DNA of 64,000 nucleotides from G963665185 sp049723905 (lineage in GTDB: Bacteria > Desulfobacterota > Desulfovibrionia > Desulfovibrionales > Desulfovibrionaceae): positions 496,001 to 560,000 of the forward strand of contig NZ_JBJKFD010000001.1 of assembly GCF_049723905.1 (NCBI RefSeq). Direction: 5' to 3'. The notes beneath the pieces are model-generated. The model had not been told where the DNA came from. It ran no database searches and was given only the letters and a program-made list of their open reading frames with translations. Positions 50,821 through 59,783 of the stretch are shown piece by piece. The first letter of the stretch is position 1. The number at the start of each line of letters is the position of its first letter. Position numbers and translations under genes: made by a program.

Positions 50821-51602
50821 TTAATAGGTAACGAAAGAAAACCCTTCACCCCAAAAGTCTCCTCCGTAAAGCAGGGCCAGGAAACAACCTGTTGCCAGAT
50901 ACGGCCCAAATGGAAGGCGGGAGGTTCTGCCGATTTTCCGTCCAGACAGAGCCACAATCAGTGCGGTAAGCAACGCACAAAGACAGCCCAGAAATACGGC
51001 AAAGGGCAATAGAGTCGGACCACACAACGCCCCAATCATGAGCATGAGTTTCACGTCTCCCAAGCCCAATCCTTCTTGTCCCCGAAGAACGCCGTAGATG
51101 AAGCGGAGCAGCCAGAAGATTCCGGCTCCTGCAGCTGCAGCCCCCAGTACTTCCAGTGGAGGATGCTTCAATAGGACAATGGCGGCAAAGGCGCTGAAAA
51201 GAAAACCCGGAAGAATGATCACATCTGGCAGGATCATGATCTCTGCATCGATGCCGGAAGCCACGATGAACACTCCTGTCACTATCAGATAAATGAACCA
51301 CTCCGGGGAGCCGCCAAACCTAAGTGCAAGGAGCATTGCTGATAGGACAGAAACGGTCTCCACAACAGGGTACCGCAAAGGAATTGCTGCCTTGCAGCCG
51401 GAACAACGGCCTTTCAGTATAAGGTAGCTGACAATCGGCACCATTTCCTTGGGAAGCAACGGCTTGCCACAATCGGAGCAGTGGGGCCCGGAGGGGCCGT
51501 TGTATCGGACTCGGAAATATAGCGATCAATGCAGGCATTGTAGAAACTGCCCAGCATCAGACCGGAAATCGTAGCGAAAAAAGTAAATATGTAGACTTCC
51601 AT
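50821..51602 (-). pseudogene. pilD: Type IV prepilin peptidase (PilD family), frameshifted
   Basis: The gene starts at ATG 51602 (minus): VYIFTFFATISGLMLGSFYN is the first membrane helix. The frame breaks between about 51484 and 51508 in a G/C-rich stretch. The other frame continues with HCSDCGKPLLPKEMVPIVSY and RCSGCKAAIPLRYP, the two CxxC zinc pairs. The aspartates of the protease are present in ASGIDAEIMILPD and GLGLGDVKLMLM. Six hydrophobic helices follow. A single inserted or lost base in a homopolymer explains it. It is a real inactivation or a sequencing error; all active-site residues survive. Confidence 0.75.
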
Positions 51603-51620
51603 AGGATTTGGCGAAGGCTT

Positions 51621-52781
51621 TTAGCTTTTTGCCATATGCCGCGGACGAATGTTTTCTTCGAAAAAGTTCAGAGCGGCCAGAATGGTCGTATCCATGTCGT
51701 AGTATTTGTATCCACCCAGCCGCCCTCCGAAGAGCACGTTTTTCTGTTCAGCGGCTTCTTCCTTGTACGTCGCATACAAAGCGTCGTTCTGCTTTGTCGT
51801 TACGGGGTAATAGAGTTCTTCGTCCTCGCTCGTCACATCTTTGGAGAATTCCTTGAAAATAATCGTGGCGTCGTTCCGGTGCTCTCTTTCCGGGTGATAG
51901 TGCTTGAACTCGTGGATTCGGGTATAGGGAACTTCCGCCTCGGCGTAATTGATGACCGAGTTGCCCTGGTAGTATTCCATATTGTGGCGTTCCACCTCGA
52001 ACTTCAAAGTCCTCCAACCGAGGCGGCCATGCTTGTAGTCGAAAAAGCGGTCCATGGGGCCTGTAAAGATAACAGTGCACTCGGGGGGAAGCTGATCGCG
52101 CAGATCGAAAAAATCGGTATTCAGGTGCAATTCAATACGTGGATTATCGAGAATGCGGCGAAAGACTGCCCCATATCCGTCTACTGGGATTCCTTGATGT
52201 GGGTCGTCGAAATAGTCGGTTTTGAGCGTGCGACGAAAGGGGAGTCGGGTGATGATATAGGCGGGCAAATCTTTGGGGTCCATGTTCCATTGTTTGATTG
52301 TATAGCCCCGCACAAAGGCCTCATAAAGCGGACGGCCAATCAGGGTGATTGCTTTTTCCTCCAGGTTCTTGGGATCTGTAATCCCCTCGCGTTCAATATC
52401 CTTTCGCAAAAAGTTTTCAACCTCTCCGGGAGTCAGATCGGTGCCGTAGAAATTATTGATGGTATGCAGGTTGACGGGCATGGTGTAGGTTTTCCCCAGA
52501 TACTTGGTGAAAACCTGATGGCGATACGAGTTAAACCTTGTGAATTTGGTTATGTACTCCCAAACCTCTTCATGCTTTGTATGGAAGATATGGCTGCCGT
52601 ATTTATGGCACTCTACGCCGGTTTCCGGGTCTTTTTCAGAATACGAATGACCGCCGATATGGTCGTGTTTATCGATGACAACGACTCTTTCTCCAAGCTC
52701 AGAGGCGATACGCTCGGCCACTGTGGAGCCGAAAAAACCGGCTCCCACCACAAGGTATCTGCATCTGGAAATATCCAGCAT
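51621..52781 (-). CDS. glf: UDP-galactopyranose mutase
   Basis: About 386 residues. The FAD-binding loop YLVVGAGFFGSTVAERIA opens the protein, followed by VVIDKHDHIGGHSYSEKDP. YGSHIFHTKHEEVWEYI, then MPVNLHTINNFYG, and YTIKQWNMDPKDLPAYII are hallmark segments. VIFTGPMDRFFDYKHGRLGW lies in the substrate region. The enzyme converts UDP-galactopyranose to UDP-galactofuranose for LPS or capsule. The start is at 52781 with GAGGGAG upstream. It is 25 kb from the main glycan cluster and stands alone. Confidence 0.95.
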   Translation of the reverse strand: MLDISRCRYLVVGAGFFGSTVAERIASELGERVVVIDKHDHIGGHSYSEKDPETGVECHKYGSHIFHTKHEEVWEYITKFTRFNSYRHQVFTKYLGKTYTMPVNLHTINNFYGTDLTPGEVENFLRKDIEREGITDPKNLEEKAITLIGRPLYEAFVRGYTIKQWNMDPKDLPAYIITRLPFRRTLKTDYFDDPHQGIPVDGYGAVFRRILDNPRIELHLNTDFFDLRDQLPPECTVIFTGPMDRFFDYKHGRLGWRTLKFEVERHNMEYYQGNSVINYAEAEVPYTRIHEFKHYHPEREHRNDATIIFKEFSKDVTSEDEELYYPVTTKQNDALYATYKEEAAEQKNVLFGGRLGGYKYYDMDTTILAALNFFEENIRPRHMAKS

Positions 52782-53416
52782 TTTTTTTGCTCCCTCATCT
52801 CGTGTTAAAGACAAAAGACTTTGCGCGCCAATTGTCTTTTCAAGTTATGGCGGAAATTTTCGTTCTCTTCAATCGTGCCGTGTGAACAATTCGTTGTTGC
52901 ACTGAAGTCTTGTATTGTTTGTTGCAGGTTCGTGCTTTGGTCCCATACGATCAATGGGGGACAAGTGATTTCCTTGAGCCTGTCACCAGTGGTTGAGATA
53001 TGGTTCGTAGCGAGTGTAAAACGGCCTTGACCTTCGGATACAAAGAAGTCGCGAATTTGGATTGGGTACCAACCACAAAACCGAGAATTGGGGGAGGAGA
53101 ATGGAAGAGTTTGCCATACCACTTGGATATGGGGGTTCCCTTAGTCACCCCCATTTCGTCCTGTGGGGGATTGGGCTCGGCCTTCAATGTCTTTGCGGTT
53201 GTCTGGTCAGAGCGAGAGTGTGATATTTCTTCACCCATGGGCCTTAACAAGTGGGCCTCCCTAACGTAGGTTCCCAACACGGGAGAACGGATTGCATATG
53301 CATTTCATTTTGCCCTCAAACTTTTGGTTTGAGCCATTTTTTTCTTTGTAGGGCGCCGTATACGGCATTTTATGAGAATTAGTATGTTGAAACATGATAC
53401 GAGCAGGAAATGCAAA
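52782..53416. other. 635-base intergenic region, no supported gene
   Basis: It separates the minus-strand glf gene from the plus-strand isochorismatase gene and must hold both promoters. A GGGGGTTCCCTTAGTCACCCCC dyad of seven pairs (TGGGGGT/ACCCCCA) lies at about 53133-53156. Plus-strand frames of 69 to 89 codons have no ribosome site or motif. I see no RNA gene. Confidence 0.4.
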
Positions 53417-54088
53417 ATGTCTGAAAATAATTTTTTGCCATGTGTTGAGCAAGACGATCCGCATACAGTACCGGATGCGAAACATATCGCTTTGGTCAGT
53501 ATAGATTTACAGAATGATTTCTGTTCTGTTTCTCCTGAAACGAGCGGCGGGGAAGGGGACTCGGTGGTTGAGCATTCGATCCGTCTGACGCGCGGCTTCC
53601 GTGCGGCAGGGCTTTTGATTACACATGTCGTACGTTTGTATCTGCCAGATGGGTCCAATGTTGACCCTGTTCGGCGGGAAGCAGTTCGGCAAGGCATGCA
53701 AAAGGTCATTGTCGGAACCGACGGGGCAGCGTCCGTGCCGGGGTTGCTTCCTCCTGGAAGCAGTGTGCGTGAGGATGATCTTTTGGCTGGAAATCCCTGC
53801 CAGGTTGGGGCAAATGAGTTTGTTGTGTATAAGCCTCGGTGGGGTGCTTTTTACCGGACCTGTCTTGAAGACGTGCTTGCGGGGCACGAAATAAACACTT
53901 TGGTGATTTGCGGAACGGTCTTTCCAAATTGTGTCCGTGCTACCATTCATCAGGCATTGGAAAGGGACTTTCGGGTTGTTTTGGCCTGTGACGCCATTGC
54001 AGGCATTTATTCACGTGGAGTCCAGGAATACATTGGCATGGGGGCCAGTGCATTGTCTGTAGACGAGATCCTCAAAAGGTTTTGTTAA
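53417..54088 (+). CDS. Isochorismatase-fold cysteine hydrolase
   Basis: About 223 residues. The catalytic triad can be placed: aspartate in ALVSIDLQNDFCSVS, lysine in FVVYKPRWGAFY and cysteine in VICGTVFPNCVRATIHQALE. RDFRVVLACDAIAG follows as in nicotinamidases and related amidases. The family hydrolyses nicotinamide, N-carbamoyl compounds or isochorismate. The frame opens at 53372, but ATG 53417 has AGGAA seven bases before it. No pathway neighbour tells the substrate. Confidence 0.8.
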   Translation: MSENNFLPCVEQDDPHTVPDAKHIALVSIDLQNDFCSVSPETSGGEGDSVVEHSIRLTRGFRAAGLLITHVVRLYLPDGSNVDPVRREAVRQGMQKVIVGTDGAASVPGLLPPGSSVREDDLLAGNPCQVGANEFVVYKPRWGAFYRTCLEDVLAGHEINTLVICGTVFPNCVRATIHQALERDFRVVLACDAIAGIYSRGVQEYIGMGASALSVDEILKRFC

Positions 54089-54184
54089 CAGCCCTGCCGT
54101 TGGGGCGGCGAGGCGAAGTGCATTGACAAAATCAGGATCAGAGGTCAGTTGAACCAACACGTTTAATGAAACAGGAGTGGGAAA

Positions 54185-54484
54185 ATGTTTGAGAATATTG
54201 ATGATATAACCGTAGATTATGAAGAGGGCGGCCAGCTTCTGGTTAAGGAGTTGGATAAGGTGGTTTTGTCCAAAGGGGCATGGACCACGATTCTTTTTCG
54301 TTTCAAGCAGTGGGACAACAAACTCGAGGATTACGGGCCGGAACGCTACATCATCCGGCGTTACCGTAAAATGCAGGGGGAGTATAAGCCGCAGTCCAAG
54401 TTTACTATCTCCAGTGTCCGCCAGGCCAAAATGATTGTTGAGGCTTTGAACACCTGGATTGAAGCGGCTGAAAGCCAAGAGTAA
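54185..54484 (+). CDS. Small conserved-looking hypothetical protein
   Basis: 99 residues. A run of charged strands (YEEGGQLLVKELDKVVLSKG) is followed by WTTILFRFKQWDNKLEDYG, YIIRRYRKMQ and FTISSVRQAKMIVEALNTW. This reads like a small beta-rich, RNA- or DNA-binding-like fold, but I recognise no family. GGAGTGGGAAA precedes ATG 54185. It is followed by its own terminator and so may be monocistronic. Confidence 0.7.
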   Translation: MFENIDDITVDYEEGGQLLVKELDKVVLSKGAWTTILFRFKQWDNKLEDYGPERYIIRRYRKMQGEYKPQSKFTISSVRQAKMIVEALNTWIEAAESQE

Positions 54485-54504
54485 TTTTTTTGTAATGCTA
54501 TTTA

Positions 54505-54530
54505 AAGGCCGCTTCACGCGGCCTTTTTGT
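54505..54530 (+). terminator. Rho-independent terminator after the 99-residue gene
   Basis: AAAGGCCGC (54505-54513) pairs with GCGGCCTTT (54519-54527) over TTCAC, with a T run after it. It lies about 20 bases after the stop. Confidence 0.85.
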
Positions 54531-54643
54531 TCTGCCTGCTTCCCCTTTATTCTGTCTCTTTCCAAAAGACACTTTCTGGCATACGACCCAACTTTTATTC
54601 ATCCGTCCATGGTTATACTTTGGCTGGAGCATTTATTGGAGAA

Positions 54644-55534
54644 ATGATGATGCTTGTCTATTTGAAGTTGGTGGCCAGTATGGTCATTTGGGGCGGAACC
54701 TGGGTTTCTGGGCGTTTTGTAGCCGGGCAGTTGGATCCGTTTAGTGCCGCTTTTTTGCGTTTTTTGGTTGCTGGCGTTTTTATGGCCTTTATGACCATGC
54801 GTGTGGAAGGCAAACCTTTGCGTCTTGAACGTAGTCAAATCCTTCCGGCCCTCCTGCTCGGATTGACCGGAGTCTTTGCCTATAATGCTTTCTTCTTTCG
54901 CGGGTTGCAGCTTGTGGAAGCCGGAAGGGCGGCCCTTCTTATTGCGGCTTCTCCTGCCATTATCGCCCTTTGCTCCAGAATTGTTTTCAAAGAGCGTCTT
55001 GGACGGCAGGCTGTTTTCGGGATTCCCATATCTCTTTTCGGAGTGTGGATAATCATGTCAAAGGGGGATCCTCTGTCGCTCTTCAGGCAGGGGATGAACA
55101 TGGGCGATCTTTATATCATCGGCTGTGTCCTTAGCTGGGCTGCATATACGCTGAGCGGCAAGCGTGCCATGAATGTTATGAGCCCGAACCAGTGCGTCAC
55201 CTGGTCCTGTATTTTCGGAGACATTATGCTTTTGGGACCGGCATTGTGGGAAGGTGTGGCATGGCGAATCCCCGATTTGTCCTGGGTAATTTGGGCGAAT
55301 GTCTTTTTTCTGGGTGTTTTGGCTACAGGACTGGCTTTTTCTTGGTATTATCAGGGCATCAAGGTCATTGGTGCCGGAAGAACAGCCGTGTTTATCAACT
55401 TGGTTCCGGTAAGCGGTGTATTGTTGGGCATACTTATCCTGCACGAGTCTGTCAGCCTGTCTCTTATTTTGGGAGGGCTTTTGGTTCTTTCCGGAGTGTG
55501 GCTCACAAATCGTAAATCCGCTTCAGCGCGTTAG
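54644..55534 (+). CDS. EamA/DMT-family transporter
   Basis: About 296 residues and ten hydrophobic segments in two EamA repeats. VIWGGTWVSGRFVAGQLDPF and FLRFLVAGVFMAFMTM open repeat 1; NAFFFRGLQLVEAGRAALLI and FINLVPVSGVLLGILILHES follow at the expected places. It is a different branch from the transporter at 27417. TTGGAGA precedes ATG 54644. The frame opens upstream at 54527 without support. Confidence 0.85.
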   Translation: MMMLVYLKLVASMVIWGGTWVSGRFVAGQLDPFSAAFLRFLVAGVFMAFMTMRVEGKPLRLERSQILPALLLGLTGVFAYNAFFFRGLQLVEAGRAALLIAASPAIIALCSRIVFKERLGRQAVFGIPISLFGVWIIMSKGDPLSLFRQGMNMGDLYIIGCVLSWAAYTLSGKRAMNVMSPNQCVTWSCIFGDIMLLGPALWEGVAWRIPDLSWVIWANVFFLGVLATGLAFSWYYQGIKVIGAGRTAVFINLVPVSGVLLGILILHESVSLSLILGGLLVLSGVWLTNRKSASAR

Positions 55535-55623
55535 TCGTTCCAAAGATTGTTTCCTGTAGGCTGTTTTTCCATTTGCTAAGAAAACTGTAATCCAGCCAGC
55601 GGTTTTAAATACAAAGTGCAATG

Positions 55624-55667
55624 CACCAAAAGGCCGGTACTCTTCAAAGAGTACCGGCCTTTTGGTG
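55624..55667. terminator. Bidirectional terminator with a 21-base-pair perfect arm
   Basis: The arm 55624-55644 (CACCAAAAGGCCGGTACTCTT) matches the reverse complement at 55647-55667 with two bases between. The real loop is slightly larger. A4 and T4 flanks make it work both ways. It lies between two convergent genes, the EamA gene (plus) and the hydrolase (minus). Confidence 0.85.
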
Positions 55668-55690
55668 ATGAGGAAATGTGTAAGGAGAGT

Positions 55691-56542
55691 TCACGCATCA
55701 AACCGTTCGTGCAGGCTCGAACGAATGAATGCCACAGCCATATTTGCGGTATCCTTATCATAAAGGAGGCGGATGTGATTTATGGGCTTGGTCATCTGTT
55801 CCTCCCACTCCGATCCTTTGGGCGGTTTGAGTCCCTTGGGGGGCATGACCATGTTATCGAACGGAGAATATATCGCCAGAGAGGGTACGTTGCAGTTGCA
55901 GGCATTCTTGTTGAGTTTGCGCATGAAAGGGGCTTTGTAGCGCAGGTTGAGCGCTGTACGGCCGATGCCAAAGGCCGCCAGTTTGCTTCCACGGTGGGGA
56001 GTCGCCAGGGTGACTACTGCGGATACTTTTTGCCGGAACGACTCATCGCTCATGCATGAACGGATATAAAGCCCGCCAAGACTGTGACCAACGAGAACCA
56101 ATGGCCTGTTCGGGTGTTGGGCGGCGATCTTCTCGATTTCCCTTTTGATGACCGGGACGGTTTCATCATAGGTCCGCAAAAGACTGCCGTAGTTCAGGCA
56201 GTGGGTGTTGACCAAACCGGCTTTTTTAAACCAGCGGCGAAAAAGAAGCCATGCCGAGGCATTGTGGTAAAGACCATGAACAAATACCACCACCGGCCCG
56301 GTTCCGTTGTCGCGGGAATCGCAAACTCCGGGAATGCGATGCATGAAATAGGTGAGATAAACAAAAATTTGGGTCAGGAATGCGTACAGAATACTTTTGA
56401 CAAAAAAGAGGCCGAGATGGCCCTCCGCCATATTATGCAAACGGGCGTGGTGTTTTCTGCCGGCAATTTCATACCATAACAGGCCGTAACTGACGGTAGC
56501 CACAAACAGAGCCAATCCAAGAAAAGTATATACTATTACCAT
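55691..56542 (-). CDS. Membrane-anchored alpha/beta hydrolase (lipase/PGAP1-like)
   Basis: About 283 residues. The N-terminus VIVYTFLGLALFVATVSYGL is a membrane anchor. VVVFVHGLYHNASAWLLF supplies the oxyanion hole, PLVLVGHSLGGLYIRSC the nucleophile serine, and SLAIYSPFDNMVMPPKGLK the acid. The histidine lies in PINHIRLLYD. The pattern fits lipase-like or acyl-modifying hydrolases. The start is at 56542 after AAGGGA; the frame runs on upstream for 67 codons without support. Substrate unknown. Confidence 0.8.
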   Translation of the reverse strand: MVIVYTFLGLALFVATVSYGLLWYEIAGRKHHARLHNMAEGHLGLFFVKSILYAFLTQIFVYLTYFMHRIPGVCDSRDNGTGPVVVFVHGLYHNASAWLLFRRWFKKAGLVNTHCLNYGSLLRTYDETVPVIKREIEKIAAQHPNRPLVLVGHSLGGLYIRSCMSDESFRQKVSAVVTLATPHRGSKLAAFGIGRTALNLRYKAPFMRKLNKNACNCNVPSLAIYSPFDNMVMPPKGLKPPKGSEWEEQMTKPINHIRLLYDKDTANMAVAFIRSSLHERFDA

Positions 56543-56806
56543 AGTAAGTCCCTTACGTTTATTATGTTCCTTTATGCCTGCCTTTAGTGTGTTTTCATGG
56601 CGCGGGCAATGGGGTATGTATGCGAACCATAAGTTTGAACACAGCGAGCAATTAAACCCTATCAGGTATGTTTTCACGAAAAAAATTTCGTCCGTGATAA
56701 TCCTCGACACATAACAGGGCCGCTCCTGCAGAATGTTGGCCACAGTCGCGGAGATGAATTTCGATATCCCTTTTGAGGTATCGTCCGAAATTTAAAAAGG
56801 AGCATC

Positions 56807-57850
56807 ATGCACAAGACGATTCTCTGTTTGGATATTGGCAGCGGTACACAGGATGGATTGCTATATATCCCCGGGGAGCGGCTGGAAAATTGCCCCAAAT
56901 TCGTTCTTCCTTCGCCAGCCAAGCGTATTGCCCATCAGCTCAACGAGTTGGCGGGCATGCGTCCGGAAGGCATTTACCTTTATGGGCACAATATGGGCGG
57001 AGGAATTGGCGGAGCCGTACGGTCCTGTTTACAACAGGAGATTCCTTTCGCAGCCCATCCCGAAGCGGCACTGACTTTGGCTGATAATCCTGAAAGGGTG
57101 ACAGGCATGGGGATTACTTTGGCGGAACAGTGTCCTTCCGGCTACCTGTCAGTTTTGCTGTCCGATTTCGAGCCTGGGTTTTGGCGTACTTTTCTTGCTT
57201 CCATTCAACTTTCATACCCCACTTTGTTTGCTTGCTGTGTGCAGGATCATGGAAATCACCCTGGAATGAGCAATCGAATGGGGCGCTTCAATCTTTGGAA
57301 ACGTTTTCTGCAAGAAGGAAAAGGGCGCCTGGATTACCTTATTTACGAACAACCTCCCAAAGAACTTACCCGCCTTGCCTCTTTGCGTCAGTGTATGGGC
57401 GGAGGCGTTGTTTGTGATTCCGGGGCCGCAGCCGTTCTTGGCGTGCTTTTTATGCCGGAAGTGCGTGAACTGTCCATGCGTGAGGGTATTATGGTTGTCA
57501 ACATTGGCAATAGCCATACCGTGGCGTTTTTAGTCTTTGATGAACGTATTTGGGGAGTGTACGAGCATCATACCGGACTTTTGGACGGCGAGCAGCTTAA
57601 CAGCGATTTGGATCGTTTTCGGTCTGGTTCGTTGACTTTTGAAGACGTTTTCGAGGCAAACGGGCACGGTTGTATGAACTTGGAGACGCCAGTCCAGGCG
57701 GCTGGATTCAAAACGACGTATGTGATTGGCCCTCGACGGGACATTCTGGGTGGATATCCCGTTGTGTTTCCCGCACCCGGAGGAGATATGATGCTGGCCG
57801 GAAGTTTCGGGTTGCTCCAGGCGCTTGAGTTGAAGGGACTGCTTGCATGA
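56807..57850 (+). CDS. DUF1786 family, actin/ASKHA-like protein
   Basis: 347 residues. The opening ILCLDIGSGTQDGLLYIPGE matches the phosphate-1 loop of ASKHA (actin/sugar kinase) proteins. IMVVNIGNSHTVAFLVFDE is the second phosphate loop. GGGVVCDSGAAAVLGVLF and FPAPGGDMMLAGSFG are later family features. DUF1786 has no established function. GGAG precedes ATG 56807. Its stop overlaps the next gene (ATGA), the first of a tight four-gene unit. Confidence 0.8.
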   Translation: MHKTILCLDIGSGTQDGLLYIPGERLENCPKFVLPSPAKRIAHQLNELAGMRPEGIYLYGHNMGGGIGGAVRSCLQQEIPFAAHPEAALTLADNPERVTGMGITLAEQCPSGYLSVLLSDFEPGFWRTFLASIQLSYPTLFACCVQDHGNHPGMSNRMGRFNLWKRFLQEGKGRLDYLIYEQPPKELTRLASLRQCMGGGVVCDSGAAAVLGVLFMPEVRELSMREGIMVVNIGNSHTVAFLVFDERIWGVYEHHTGLLDGEQLNSDLDRFRSGSLTFEDVFEANGHGCMNLETPVQAAGFKTTYVIGPRRDILGGYPVVFPAPGGDMMLAGSFGLLQALELKGLLA

Positions 57851-58824
57851 CTGATATTGCGGGAGGCGATAAATCTGCTTTGGTTGCAGAGTATCTGCGT
57901 GAAGTCGGATGGATTTCGCAGCCTTTTTCGGCCCGAGATGTCCGTTTTTTGGCCGCAGGGGAGTACAACGAAAACTATCTGGTTGATGTTGGCCCGGGGT
58001 ATGTTCTGCGGATTAATCATGGCAGCCAGCTGGGGCTTGAAAATCAGATCAGCTACGAATTCAACGTACTGAAGGCAATAGCTCCATCCGGAGTTACCCC
58101 GGAGCCGTACAAGCTGGATGCCAGGCAAACTCCCATGGGACGCGGTGTGCTTCTCATGCGTTACCTGCCGGGCGATGCGTTTAACTATAAGCGTGACGCG
58201 TTCAAAGCGGCTCGCACCTTTGCCCGCGTCCATTCGCTTCCCGTTTCCTCAAATCTCCTTGTGCAGGCTGATCCTGTAGGAGGCATCGCCGCGGAAAGTC
58301 ATGGACTCCTGCTACGGTATGCTGAACATCCTTTGAAGGAGCTTAAGCCTCTTTTGCTGCGATACCATGAAAGTATCCAACGGCTTGCAGAAGATACGCG
58401 ACCGTTGTTTGCAGACGATCCCATGGTGATGGTTAATACTGAAGTGAATTCTGGTAATTTTATTGTTTCTGGTGAAAAAGCCTGGCTGGTTGACTGGGAA
58501 AAAGCAGTTGTGTCCAGCAGGTATCAGGATCTGGGACATTTTGTTGTGCACACAACAACGCGCTGGAAAACCGATTTCACTTTTTCTGAACGTCTGAAGC
58601 GTGAATTCATTTGTGCGTATCTGCATGCTGGAGAATGGGACATTAATCTGGAAGAAGCGTTATACAAAACAGAGGTACTTGAAAAAACCATTCTGCTTCG
58701 GGCTCTTTCTTGGTGTTACATGGCCTACTACGAGTACACCCGGCCTGGAAGAGTACTAACCAATCGGGATACATTCAGTAAAATCAAAGAGTATCTGGAT
58801 GGGGCGGAATGCATTTTAGCGTGA
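57847..58824 (+). CDS. APH/choline-kinase-like phosphotransferase with altered catalytic loop
   Basis: 325 residues. The N-lobe has the segment FLAAGEYNENYLVDVG, then LRINHGSQ with a VAIK-like position. The catalytic loop usually reads HGDLxxGN; here it reads VNTEVNSGNFIV, with asparagine for histidine and glutamate for the aspartate base. LVDWEKAVVSSRYQDLGHF supplies the metal-binding DWE. It may be a weak kinase, use an unusual substrate or be a pseudokinase. The start overlaps the DUF1786 stop, and its own 3' end overlaps the ABC ATPase start. Confidence 0.8.
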   Translation: MTDIAGGDKSALVAEYLREVGWISQPFSARDVRFLAAGEYNENYLVDVGPGYVLRINHGSQLGLENQISYEFNVLKAIAPSGVTPEPYKLDARQTPMGRGVLLMRYLPGDAFNYKRDAFKAARTFARVHSLPVSSNLLVQADPVGGIAAESHGLLLRYAEHPLKELKPLLLRYHESIQRLAEDTRPLFADDPMVMVNTEVNSGNFIVSGEKAWLVDWEKAVVSSRYQDLGHFVVHTTTRWKTDFTFSERLKREFICAYLHAGEWDINLEEALYKTEVLEKTILLRALSWCYMAYYEYTRPGRVLTNRDTFSKIKEYLDGAECILA

Positions 58825-59783
58825 CCGGATTAAGCAGAAGTTACCAGGGCAAACCGATACTGAAGGATGTAAGCTTTCAGGTTATGCGAGGAGAACTGGT
58901 TTCAATTGTCGGTCCTTCCGGGGTGGGAAAGACCACTTTGCTTCGCATTTTGGCCGGGTTGGACGAGGCATCCGAGGGTGTAATTGATTATGCCGAGCCC
59001 TTGTCCAAGGAGAGCCCGGCGATTCTTGTTTTTCAGGACTACCAGCTGTTTCCTAATTTGAACGTCTCTGCAAACGTGGAGTTCGGCCTTCGGGCAAGAA
59101 AAATTCCCAAAGTTGATCGCCAGCACAACGTGCGGGAAATCCTGGGGGAATTCGATATGCTCGAATATCAAATGCATTATCCAAATCAGCTTTCTGCCGG
59201 ACAGAAGCAGCGTGTTGCCCTGGCCCGAGCCATGGTGGTGCGTCCTTCTCTTTTGTTTTTGGATGAACCTTTTGCCAATCTCGATCCGAGTCTCAAAATG
59301 CAGACTGCGGAGTTCATACGGCAAACACAAAAGCGGTTTGGAGTGACTACGGTCAGTGTGACGCATGACTTGGAAGAAGCCTATTACATGTCTGACAATA
59401 TCGGCCTTATGTTGAATGGGCGTATAGTACAGTTTTGCGGTGCTCGGGAATTGTATCATTTGCCGGTCTCTTTGGAGGCGGCTCGTTTTTTAGGGCCCGT
59501 GAATGTTTTTCCTCGTAGCGTTTGGAGTTATCTCGACGGTATCTTGGAGTCTGCACCAGCCGACGATTCGCTATACTCCCGTCCTGAAGGGCTGGAGATA
59601 GAACCGGATGCTAATGGGCCTGGGGTTATTTCCAGTGCGGGGTTTGCCGGTCATTTTCACAGATACAGAGTCCGCCTCAATGGAACAGAAATAGTGGTGT
59701 ACAGTGCTCTCGGTGGTTTACGGGAGGGCCAGCGGGTTCGAATAAAAATCACGCAACGAATGGTAGTTACGGGAGTACATTGA
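58809..59783 (+). CDS. ABC transporter ATP-binding protein (YnjD-like)
   Basis: 324 residues. Walker A VGPSGVGKTTLLRILAGL, Q-loop ILVFQDYQLFPNLN, signature LSAGQKQRVALARAMV, Walker B LLFLDEPFANLDPSL and the H-loop SVTHDLEEAYYM are all intact. The last 110 residues form a TOBE-like extension. The partner binding protein downstream resembles YnjB, so this is probably a YnjD-type ATPase. No permease gene (YnjC type) follows. Confidence 0.9.
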   Translation: MHFSVTGLSRSYQGKPILKDVSFQVMRGELVSIVGPSGVGKTTLLRILAGLDEASEGVIDYAEPLSKESPAILVFQDYQLFPNLNVSANVEFGLRARKIPKVDRQHNVREILGEFDMLEYQMHYPNQLSAGQKQRVALARAMVVRPSLLFLDEPFANLDPSLKMQTAEFIRQTQKRFGVTTVSVTHDLEEAYYMSDNIGLMLNGRIVQFCGARELYHLPVSLEAARFLGPVNVFPRSVWSYLDGILESAPADDSLYSRPEGLEIEPDANGPGVISSAGFAGHFHRYRVRLNGTEIVVYSALGGLREGQRVRIKITQRMVVTGVH

